The translations under genes were made by a program, and so were the position numbers. This document shows, one piece after another, positions 56,061-64,000 of a DNA stretch of 64,000 bases. Source of the stretch: Brachionus rotundiformis (Eukaryota; Rotifera; Eurotatoria; Ploima; Brachionidae); assembly GCA_016802295.1 (NCBI GenBank), contig JAESIW010000115.1, positions 974,892 to 1,038,891 of the forward strand, written 5' to 3'. Below the pieces are notes generated by a model that saw only the letters and a list, made by a program, of their open reading frames with translations, searched no databases and had not been told where the DNA came from. Position 1 is the stretch's first letter; each line of letters starts with the position of its first letter.

Positions 56061-57038
56061 TTATTTTTTTTTTAATTTTAAAATAATTAGTAAATTAGTG
56101 AATAATTGTTTCGTAATTAAATAATTGTTTCGAATGATTGCGAAAAGTTGTTGTTTTAATTTATCATTTATAATTATTATCATTAGTTGATTATGATCAA
56201 AAAAATAAATTGTAAATTTTGCCATGTAATCTTGTATTGTATCTAAAAGCTTAGAATCGAGTTCTCTCTTTACCAGCATCAAAATCCAGGTTAAAATGGT
56301 CAAATTTGAAACAACGGTGAAAAAAAAAAAGTTCTGAATTGCCTTTAGATTTTTTTTGTCTCTTTTTTTCTGAATTAAGCTCGACTTGGAGAAGAAAATG
56401 CGCTTAATTAGCAAAATTTGGCAAAAAACATAATTCACAAGTGACATTAATGCCACAGCTGCCTGGAACGAAAAAGATAATAAAACCACTAGGTTTTCAT
56501 TTTTGTCCGTTACTGAATAGTAATAGTAGCAATTGGACAAACTGTCTGTAGAAAAGATAATCTTCCTAAAAATAAAACCATACACAAAATAGATAAAAAA
56601 ACTGACAAGTCCGCCAAAGATTAAATAAGTTAGAAAAAAATTCGGATTATAAAAATTTTGTTTTAGTTTGATTATAAATTTAGATACTTTAATACAAGTT
56701 AAATGAAATATGGAATAATAAAACAAAATTAAATAGAACTCAATGTTTAAAAAATAAGATGAATAAAGTGCTAGGCAGATATATTCATAAAAAGTAAAGT
56801 TCTTTTTCGATAAATATTCGTCCAGTGTTTGCTTCAATTTTAGTAAAATGAAAATTAAATTCATACTAATTAGTATAAAATATTCGATTTTAATTAAAGT
56901 CTTTTTGGCTTTGAAAATAATGTAAAAAAATAAAACTTCAAATATTAAGGAAAATAAAACATTTTGCAACTTTGCACCATTTGTATCATTTTTAATAATG
57001 GCAAAACTGGAATTGATTGAAACATTGGTTGATTCCAT
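56061..57038 (-). CDS. Seven-helix receptor-like membrane protein B
   Basis: An intronless gene of 325 residues, paralogous to the gene at 54988. It shares FLNIEFYLILFYYSIFHLT in the third helix region, LIKRIFF plus a lysine-rich loop (KKRDKKNLKAIQNF), and the closing NDKLKQQLFAIIRNN. Start codon ATG at 57036-57038. Asparagine glycosylation sites near the N-terminus (NVSINSS, NDT) fit an extracellular N-terminus. Seven hydrophobic stretches are visible. The ligand and the GPCR class are unknown. Confidence 0.62.
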   Translation of the reverse strand: MESTNVSINSSFAIIKNDTNGAKLQNVLFSLIFEVLFFYIIFKAKKTLIKIEYFILISMNLIFILLKLKQTLDEYLSKKNFTFYEYICLALYSSYFLNIEFYLILFYYSIFHLTCIKVSKFIIKLKQNFYNPNFFLTYLIFGGLVSFFIYFVYGFIFRKIIFSTDSLSNCYYYYSVTDKNENLVVLLSFSFQAAVALMSLVNYVFCQILLIKRIFFSKSSLIQKKRDKKNLKAIQNFFFFTVVSNLTILTWILMLVKRELDSKLLDTIQDYMAKFTIYFFDHNQLMIIIINDKLKQQLFAIIRNNYLITKQLFTNLLIILKLKKK

Positions 57039-57184
57039 TTTTAATTTACCAAATAAATATTTTAAAATTTAGAAAAAAGTTTATAATTTTAGTTTTATAA
57101 AACACTATATCGGATTTTGAACATTAAAACATGAATATTTAACCAAAAAGCAATTAGTAATCAAATACTTCTGGTCTAAACTAT

Positions 57185-57883
57185 TTAGTAAAAAGTTTGA
57201 ATAGGGTGACTTTTAATTTTTTTTAGATACAGAATTGATTTTCTTTTTCTTGGAAAGCATATTCGATTAATCAATACGGCATTCATTACACCATAGACCA
57301 AGAGAGCACAGAATGCAGGAATGGTATATATCAACGTAGTTAGATAATTTTCCAGTCTATAAAAGTTCAAATTGTTCATGCAAATAATTGACGTGTTGGT
57401 GAAACTTCCAATTATGACCAATATTTGAATAAGTGGTACCATTAAACCAACTATAGATGAAGCAAGAGTATAAATGATAAAAAAAATCTCTCTCTTTAAA
57501 AGTTTATTTAACGCAATCAAGAAATTAGTTCGCTTCCAAATAGATAAATGATAAAGGGAATAGTAAAAAAGATGAGAGTAGTATACGGTTATGAAAATTT
57601 CGAGGAAATTTTGTAAGTAGCATAAGGTCTAGACCCATTCAAATTGGGAGTAGTAAGATGATAGATAAAAATTTAGGATAACTTTAACTTTAATAAAAAA
57701 TGTAGAAAAGCAAAGAGAAAAAAGCAGAAAAAATTCAATTTTAATTAGGTTCTTTGATCTAGAAATGATAAAAATTGAAAAAATTTCTAATATCAACGAA
57801 AATGAAAGTAAATAGACTGAATTGTTGACAAATTTGGTTCCACTATTATTGGTCAAATTATCTTTTAAATAACTAAGGTTCAT
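57185..57883 (-). pseudogene. Seven-helix receptor-like gene C, broken by in-frame stop
   Basis: The frame opens with ATG at 57881-57883 and is homologous to the two neighbours. A single TAG at 57626-57628 (after QFEWV) interrupts it. The same frame then continues for over 140 codons with the expected family sequence (VYYSHLFYYSLYHLS). The gene ends at 57185 with FPRKRKSILYLKKIKSHPIQ and a short tail, about 70 residues earlier than its paralogues, lacking the last helices. A nonsense mutation together with a missing C-terminal end makes it most likely a pseudogene. Confidence 0.75.
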
Positions 57884-58600
57884 CCCTTTTTATTTAAAAA
57901 AATTATGAAATTTATTTTATTGTTTTAGATTTATAAAAAACAAGTAAATGGCAAAATACATTAAAAGGAGCAAATATTCTATTCTCTTAAAAGTAATTTG
58001 AGTAAGCTTATAAATAAGCTTGCATCCTGTAAATAACCACAATAATGTATGGAACTTTTACCATAAAATATTTTAATGCAATCAACACTCGCAGTCTCTA
58101 GTTTCAGTTGCGTTTAAATTTTATTCTATGTGTAAGCTGTTTACCAAATCCATAAGTAATTAATACTAAAAAATCATATAATTTTGCATTTTTTAGCATC
58201 TAAATTACAAGTCACGTCTTTAGCATTTGGGTGCCATTTTAAACCATGAAATCAGTCTTGTAATTCAAATGTCATACTATTTAATTTTGGTCCTTTAAAT
58301 GAAACATGGTACAAAACAAACATGGTGGATTTTGCACTGTTTTTTTGGTAAATGAAATTTTGCAGCATGTTGAATCTACAGGGCACTATGGTAAAAAAGC
58401 TGAGTTTAAGAATATCCATTGTAAAAAAAAGTGATGCTAATAGAGCTTAGAAAAAATTTCAAAAATTAAAGGAAAGAATATATTACTAACTATATCAAAT
58501 GAACAAATTAATTAAATTCATTAAAATGGTTTAAATTACTCGTGGAGACAAAATGGTTCAAATAGGATGTCATTTTGAACATTTAAATCATTTCATTTTT
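57884..58600. other. A/T-rich region upstream of receptor C
   Basis: Nothing is recognised here apart from presumed regulatory sequence for the minus-strand receptor cluster. Confidence 0.4.
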
Positions 58601-58965
58601 CACCAATTATTTTTTTAATTTAAAAGCAGTCTGCTGAAGAGCTGTATGGGGGATACATAGGCCTACATGTCTTTTTCCAAGTCTTGTCGTATGAGGGCGC
58701 CGCTGGCTTCGACCATCTCCCAGTATAGAATCCGAAAGGAGCGAGAATCTGCTGTACAGCTGACCCTTTGCAGGTAGACGTAGAGAAGTCGCTTGGTTTG
58801 TGGTTCGAAGCAAGTCAAAATAATTGCCGACCTCGCAGCCTATTAAAAATGCTCGGATGAGTGGCGCTGTTTATGATGAATGTCCCACTGGCTTCTTTGG
58901 GAAAGACGCCGTCATCACTCTGCCAAAGCCGGTTCCAAGCCCGGTTGAGAAAAGATGACGGTGAC
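58600..58965. repeat. G+C-rich island of unknown origin
   Basis: This stretch is much richer in G+C than its surroundings, with a minus-strand frame at 58607-58813 that lacks recognised motifs. It resembles the G+C-rich 3' ends of LINE copies in the window but shows no RT signature. A GTGGTTCGAAGC stretch recalls a B box, so a SINE-like origin is possible. I leave it unassigned. Confidence 0.4.
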
Positions 58966-59319
58966 AAATATAAATAATATTTGTTTAAATTTATAGCTCA
59001 AATTCAATAATTTTATTCAAATCTTGTAACAAACAATTTTCCAATTAATTCAAGGATAAATTTTCTTATGAATATAACAAATGAAGTTTTATTTATTAAG
59101 AATTAAAATTTTAAATTTTAATTTTCCTTTTAAATTCGCTTTGTTCGAGCTGCTGAATTGTCAGATAATGTAATTCTTGGAATTTCTTTTATGAAACCTT
59201 TCCATTTCTGATTGATTCAATTTATAACTTTATTTTCTGTTTTTTATTATTGCTCTTTTATACTTACAATTTCCTACTATAACAACTAATTAATTACGCA
59301 CAATTTCTTAAAACTAAAT
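58966..59319. other. A/T-rich spacer
   Basis: No gene is seen before the duplicated SOUL upstream block. Confidence 0.4.
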
Positions 59320-60260
59320 TTTCAAAAATTTATCTTTAATGTCACTTCAAATCATTTTCCTAATCTTTTGGCTGTCTTCAGTTTTAATTATATTAGGAGT
59401 TAATAATTATATTAAGCCTTTATTGTTATTTATAACATTTTCTATCTTAATATTTAACTAATTTAAATTCCTTAGAAATATTTTACCTAAAATAGTCTTT
59501 TTTTACGTAAAATGGAATATGTCCCAAACCCGTGAGTGCTTATATAAATTCAAATAATCATGTTTTATGTTGCATAATAACATTCAAATAAATATGAACT
59601 CAAAATTAAAATTAAATTAAATTTTTTTTATTCTATTTAACAACTATGAGTTTATTCAAGACTGTTAAAAATGCTTTGGGTATCGAAATCGAAAGGCCCG
59701 TATATGAAGTAATTAAAACTCTTGGTGACAACATGGAGATCAGAAAATATGCAGCAACAAAATTGGTGTCCACTTCGATGGAGGGCGAAGCAGATCATTA
59801 CAAATCTGATTATCGAAGCAAAATGTTTGGCAAACTTTTTAATTATATAAGCGGTGGAAATGAAAACCGTGAGAAAATTTCCATGACTTCTCCGGTAACT
59901 GTTGCCTACAATTGCAATGACACAATCAAACCAGCCAGTCAGGTAAAAATGACAATGGGATTTTTTGTTCCTGTTGAAAAACAGGATGGCACCCCGATTC
60001 CGACAAGTTCAGATACATTTTTAAGAGAAGAGCCCGAGATGACCGTGGCAGTGATCAAATTTGGTGGCTATCCGACAACTGACGACTACCTCAAACAAAG
60101 AGACTTGCTTATTAAAACTTTGGGAGATGAAGCTAAAAATTATGATTCTGTAAATATAATGACGGCTGGATATGATCCACCGATTAAGCCTATCAATAGA
60201 ACAAATGAAGTTTGGCTTAAAAAAATTAACTAAGATGTAATCTTGTGTCTGATAAATAAT
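59320..60260 (+). repeat. Direct duplicate of the SOUL gene unit
   Basis: About 940 nt covering promoter, coding region and the first bases after the stop correspond to 50661-51600 at high identity, in the same orientation and 8.66 kb apart. Small indels occur in the 5' leader (for example the different length of the A/T run before the ATG). Confidence 0.88.
59646..60233 (+). CDS. SOUL/HEBP family haem-binding protein, copy 2
   Basis: A single exon encodes 195 residues, differing from copy 1 at only a small number of positions (for example MSLFKT for MSFFKT, KLVSTSM for KWVSTSM, YRSKMFGKLF for YQSKMFYKLF, YNCND for YNSND). The central haem-binding-family segments and the C-terminal half are nearly identical. 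An upstream ATG at about 59594 opens only eight codons before TAA, which supports the MS start in both copies. The two genes are recent duplicates. Both keep TATATAAA about 100 nt upstream. Confidence 0.9.
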   Translation: MSLFKTVKNALGIEIERPVYEVIKTLGDNMEIRKYAATKLVSTSMEGEADHYKSDYRSKMFGKLFNYISGGNENREKISMTSPVTVAYNCNDTIKPASQVKMTMGFFVPVEKQDGTPIPTSSDTFLREEPEMTVAVIKFGGYPTTDDYLKQRDLLIKTLGDEAKNYDSVNIMTAGYDPPIKPINRTNEVWLKKIN

Positions 60261-61848
60261 TTTTAAAAAAATAAATTTTTTACAGTTTTGATTTTAATTT
60301 AATTCTTGATATAATCAAAAAATTTTTTGTTAGAAAAACATTTTTCGAACATTAAACATTTAATGATTTTGAGACAAATGCACTGTTTTTGAACTTTAAG
60401 TTGAGTCTTTTGACGTCAATTCTTTTGCTTATTTAATTTAATCTATAATTATAAAAAATTAGATAATTAAGATTATAAATTAATAAAAGATCGTGAAACG
60501 AATTAGGATATAGAGAAACAACTAAATTAGTTGACCAAATAGGTTGAATCGATTTGAAAAAAATGTCATTTTTAAAAAGAATCAATTCATTTTTTCGATT
60601 AAAAAAAATTTCAAAATATTTTTTAATAAAAAAAATAGTATCCATAACTCTGTCCATCCACGGGTTCCAAGCCGTAATGATTAAAGAGGAGGGCAGCCTT
60701 TATTTATATACTATACATATAAATTACTTTCAAAAATTTAATATGGTTGTACTGGACGAAAAACTCGTCGAATTGGTAGAGTTTCATATTATTTTATAAA
60801 AAAATATTTAAGAATATAAAAATTATGATGATAGTGTTAAAAAATTATCTTGAACAAGAAAAGGAATTGTTAGATAATTTGAAGCAATCTTTGATTAGTA
60901 AAAAATAAGGATTAATTGATAAATCTCGATAAATGGCTGAAACAATCTAACAATTATTAATTATTTAATTTTCTATTAATTTTTACTTCAATTTGTCCAT
61001 GGGACTTAAACTTTAATTAATTAAATCAAATAAATTAATTATCATTAAAACTTTGATTAATTTAATACCATTTATAAATATCATTTTTATTAGAAAATAA
61101 AAACTGATTAGTTGGTAAGATTTCTAAAATTAAGTTGGTCTCACTTCAGACATTCATAAATAAAAGAAAAATTTCTCTTATAAATAGTTGTTTTATTTAT
61201 AATATTTAATTTAAAAATTATATATCAATTAAATTTTTTACTTTGATTAATCTTAATAGCTTTATGTGGTTCTGTTTCAATATTTTATTTTATCCATTAA
61301 AAAAGAATCAAAATTAAATTAAATTCTAAAATTTTAATTGTTCATTTATTTTTAGCCCTGGTCAATTTGTTCATAAAAATTCTAAATAAATTTTATTGCC
61401 AACCATTTACTTTTAATTGTGCCAGCTGATCCCTAGGAGATCTAGAGATAGAAAAGCCAGCGCATTTTTTCGAGTCCAAAATTATAATTCTAATTCACAA
61501 ATAAAATAAATTTTCAAATTAATTTTTTTGCTTTAAATTTACTAAATTAATTATTGACTGAACATCCAAATTATTCCAAATTATCCAAACCAAATTTTGG
61601 ACTGAACAAAAGCAATTATAAACTCGACCTGATACACTTGAGCAATTTTACATTTTATTTAATCAACTAGTGACCATATGAAAAGATGGGTATTCATTCG
61701 ATTTAAAATTCATGATAATCTTGATATTTGTTGGTGTTCACTAAATTATGTGCCCATTTCAAATGATCCAAATTAAATTTGGCAACACGTAAATTGTTCA
61801 TCTAAACTCGAGCAATTTCATTTCATTAGAAAAATTTTTTTACCAAAA
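60234..61848. other. A/T-rich intergenic region
   Basis: A frame at 60554-60799 (81 codons) shows no recognisable domain and is not called. A G+C-richer patch (60650-60700 and 61425-61480) is unexplained. I see no tRNA-like fold in the patch at 61430-61475. Confidence 0.4.
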
Positions 61849-62953
61849 ATGAACTTTTTAGCTTTTTTTTTAATTTTGATTACCAAAACTATTGGACAAG
61901 AAGATTTTTATTTTACCAAAACTCTGGATGGTGAATCCTTTTTAACTGATCTTGTACCAAGTATGCCAAAATAACTAATTTTTAGCTTAAATTTGCTTAA
62001 ATTCTGTGAAAGGTTTGAATCAAAATGTTTCCTTTATAAGAGCAGTTGATATAAATAATAATAAAATTGAATATTTTATTAAATCTGATGAATTTTATGT
62101 TAACAAAAATGATGGACGAATTTACTTGATAGCCAAATTGTCGCCAAGCTTTCAAAGACCAAACTATGAAAAAATAGTCGAAATTAGCTGCTCAAATGGC
62201 GCCAGAATTTTAACATTTTCAAGCAGAATTTTAATCATTAATTCTAGTCAACCACCTAAGATTATAAATAATTTGTTCTTTCTTGAATTGGAAGAGGTAT
62301 TTTTAGATGGAAAAATTTTTCAATATTTTTTATATTTCCTTAGCAAAATGATGTGCCAACCAATTTAAGATACAAAAATGGATCTTTATATGAATTGCAT
62401 GCTCGTAATCTGTATCCATTAGACGGATTTGTATCCCTATCTTGTGACCAATCCTCTCAATTAAGTTCTTGTGGCGTGTTTCAATTAATTAAAAATGAGG
62501 TAAAATCTAATCAAAATGAATGGTTTGGACACATTGTCTTGAATGAAAAACTTGACTTCTCTGTAAAGTCGTTTTATTTTTTAACAATCATTGCATCAGT
62601 AAGATAAATTCAAACAATATTTGACATTTATTTATCTACACTTAAGAATGGTGGTAATGAATTTACCAGGAGAGTTATTCAAATAAGGTTATTGCCGAGT
62701 TTAATGAAAGCAGCCCAGCTATCTGAAGAGTCTCTTTTTTTTACTATCCCGGAAAACCAACCTGCGGTAAAAAAAAATTTGAATATTTTTATATTTTTTT
62801 AAATTATAAAATATAAAAGAATACATTAATTGGTCAGTTGAAATTTAACAATGCATATGATAAATCAATACAGCAACTTTTCATTGCATCAATTGTGGCT
62901 TTTTCTAATGAACTATTAGCTGAAGGTATTTCGGATAAAGGTAAATTTTAATC
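61849..62953 (+). pseudogene. Cadherin-like gene, frameshifted and truncated
   Basis: Exons are read at 61849-61960 (signal peptide MNFLAFFLILITKTIGQEDF), 62013-62296, 62344-62598 and 62670-about 62766, with a last piece at about 62820-62953. Sequence features suggest cadherin repeats: EFYVNKNDGRIYLIAKLSPS, ENDVPTNLRYKNG, then EFNESSPAI, and FFTIPENQPANTLIGQL, the usual beginning of a repeat. However, the correctly spliced frame reaches TGA at 62723-62725 directly after SSPAI, while the FTIPENQPA sequence lies in a shifted frame. The following piece ends at TAA 62951-62953, far short of a full cadherin with membrane anchor. LINE debris begins about 200 nt downstream. It is probably a decaying fragment; a sequencing error at 62720 is the alternative. 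Confidence 0.65.
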
Positions 62954-63150
62954 CTAAATATTAATTTATTTAGTAAGACAATTATCATATTTTTTCTTAA
63001 ATTTATTAACATGAATCAAAATAGTTTACTTTTGAAATGGATTTTTTTGAGTAGATTAAGTTTATAAAAGATATTGACATAACTAATTGCCAACAACTTT
63101 TTAGAGCTATTAAATGTGAATAATCATGAATAAAATATAATTTAAAAAAT
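62954..63150. other. Spacer between cadherin relic and LINE
   Basis: A/T-rich, no feature visible. Confidence 0.4.
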
Positions 63151-63159
63151 AAAATCAAG

Positions 63160-64000
63160 AAATAATTTTAACAAGATAGAACTACCTTTATAAAATAGAT
63201 TACAATTCTATAAACTTTAAATAAAATGAGAGAGTAAATGAGTATAGAATAAATTAGTTTGGTAAAGTAACAATACAATTTTTGAAACAATTTATCACCA
63301 AAAACAAAACCAGGAATCTTTGGTTTTGTGGAGCATTGGATCATTTCTTTTGCTTTTCGTTCAAGTCGATTATTTGCGTTCATCCTTTCTTCTCCCCTTG
63401 TTATTCCCATTTCTGTGAGCTCTTTCGTAATTGTTAACCTCCATGTTCCTGGTGGTCTTATCTTTCTTTTCAAACCTGCGGTGTCCATTGATGAGCTCTG
63501 TTTGACATTGATATTATTTTCATTCTTGTATCCCGAGGATGCTTCTCAGGTTACCAGTGTGGAAGGTGTTCAAGCTTTTTCTATCCAACTCAGACACTAC
63601 CCAAAATTCACTTCCGTACATCAACTTTTACTGTCTTGTCTATGGCAAATGCTTCTTTTGCTTTTGCAAGTTTATTCTTAATGTCATTATGCGTTCCCAT
63701 TGATTCTTTTAACGCTTCCTGAGTATCTGAATTAACTCACAGGCTTAATGTTTTTACCATCTAAACTGATCAGGACATCCAATTTGGTGTTTATGGATTG
63801 ATGATGATTCCGATTGGTCTGGGTTTGTTCACCAAATCCTGCGTTTTCATATAAATTTCGATTGTTGTTAACTCCCATTGCATGCTTTTCAGGATTGAGG
63901 TAGTTTTCATCATGACATAATTGATCTCAATTAGGAACAGTGTCGGATAGAGAACAAATCTATGTCTGACTCCTCTACACACTTTGAAGCCTTCAGATTG
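63160..64000 (-). mobile_element. RTE-like LINE relic, minus strand, cut by window edge
   Basis: On the minus strand, from the window edge inwards: FKVCRGVRHRFVLYPTLFLI (the GVRQGC..SP.LF motif, degenerate), IYMKTQDLVNKPRPIGIIIN, NDIKNKLAKAKEAF, then the C-terminus KRKIRPPGTWRLTITKELTE and MGITRGEERMNANNRLERKA. This order is that of an RTE/CR1-like RT with its typical RGRP..TW...V..EL closing region. Several stops break it. It continues beyond position 64000. Confidence 0.82.

Noticed and set aside
60554..60799. 81-codon frame between SOUL copy 2 and the cadherin relic
   Set aside because: It has no homology I can see and a lysine/isoleucine/phenylalanine composition typical of random A/T-rich frames.
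61430..61480. Possible tRNA-like or small RNA patch (CCAGCTGATCCCTAGGAGATC)
   Set aside because: I could not form acceptor, D, anticodon and T stems together.
63328..63681. 117-codon plus-strand frame near the window end
   Set aside because: The complementary strand encodes a recognisable LINE C-terminus; the plus frame is its shadow.

Overview
The window is eukaryotic, very AT-rich, and reads as an animal genome. Most genes are split by short introns (about 45-70 nt), with a few introns of 0.5-1.4 kb. Gene content includes a Smad, a Y-box family, CBM14 chitin-binding proteins, a DRC3 ciliary dynein-regulator subunit, TBCE and a cadherin-like gene. Ciliary DRC3 beside chitin-binding secreted proteins suggests a small ciliated protostome. 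A monogonont rotifer such as Brachionus would fit the base composition and intron size, but that is an inference with no marker sequence behind it.

Region by region. 0-2.8 kb: non-LTR retrotransposon debris and a small TTAA-flanked MITE. 2.85-7.8 kb: an ATP8A-type P4-ATPase (lipid flippase) in many small exons. 9.2-10.1 kb: a two-exon Smad2/3-like protein that has an MH2 domain but no MH1. 12.25-18.8 kb: a USP48-type deubiquitinase. 19.1-20.3 kb: a THUMP-domain RNA methyltransferase. 20.4-23.8 kb: the tubulin chaperone TBCE. 24.0-25.8 kb: two related secreted chitin-binding proteins. 25.8-27.0 kb (minus): a secreted acid-lipase-type hydrolase.

28-45 kb is the repeat-rich centre. It holds four intronless cold-shock-domain (Y-box) genes whose cores are almost identical but whose C-terminal tails differ; one copy is inverted. 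Between them lie reverse-transcriptase relics, a 2.6 kb foldback element and a 205 bp direct repeat. 43.5-44.2 kb carries a multi-pass membrane protein. 46-47.8 kb is DRC3. 48.5-49.8 kb is an inverted-repeat element containing a LINE 3' end. A tRNA-Thr(CGT) lies at 50.5 kb. Two copies of a SOUL haem-binding gene (50.9 and 59.6 kb) flank LINE debris, an LTR/gag fragment between long inverted arms, and a minus-strand cluster of three seven-helix receptor-like genes, one of them broken by an in-frame stop. 61.8-63 kb holds a cadherin-like gene with a frameshift and early end, followed by another LINE relic to the window edge.

The most unusual observations are the four Y-box copies with shared cores and exchanged tails, the MH1-less Smad2/3-like gene with a non-canonical C-terminus, the decaying receptor cluster, and several nested inverted-repeat elements. 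I found no prokaryote-style operon, CRISPR array or defence system. Exon boundaries were read by eye from splice sites and family resemblance. Those for ATP8A are approximate; those for Smad, USP48, DRC3, the CBM14 pair and the cadherin relic were placed to the base where stated.
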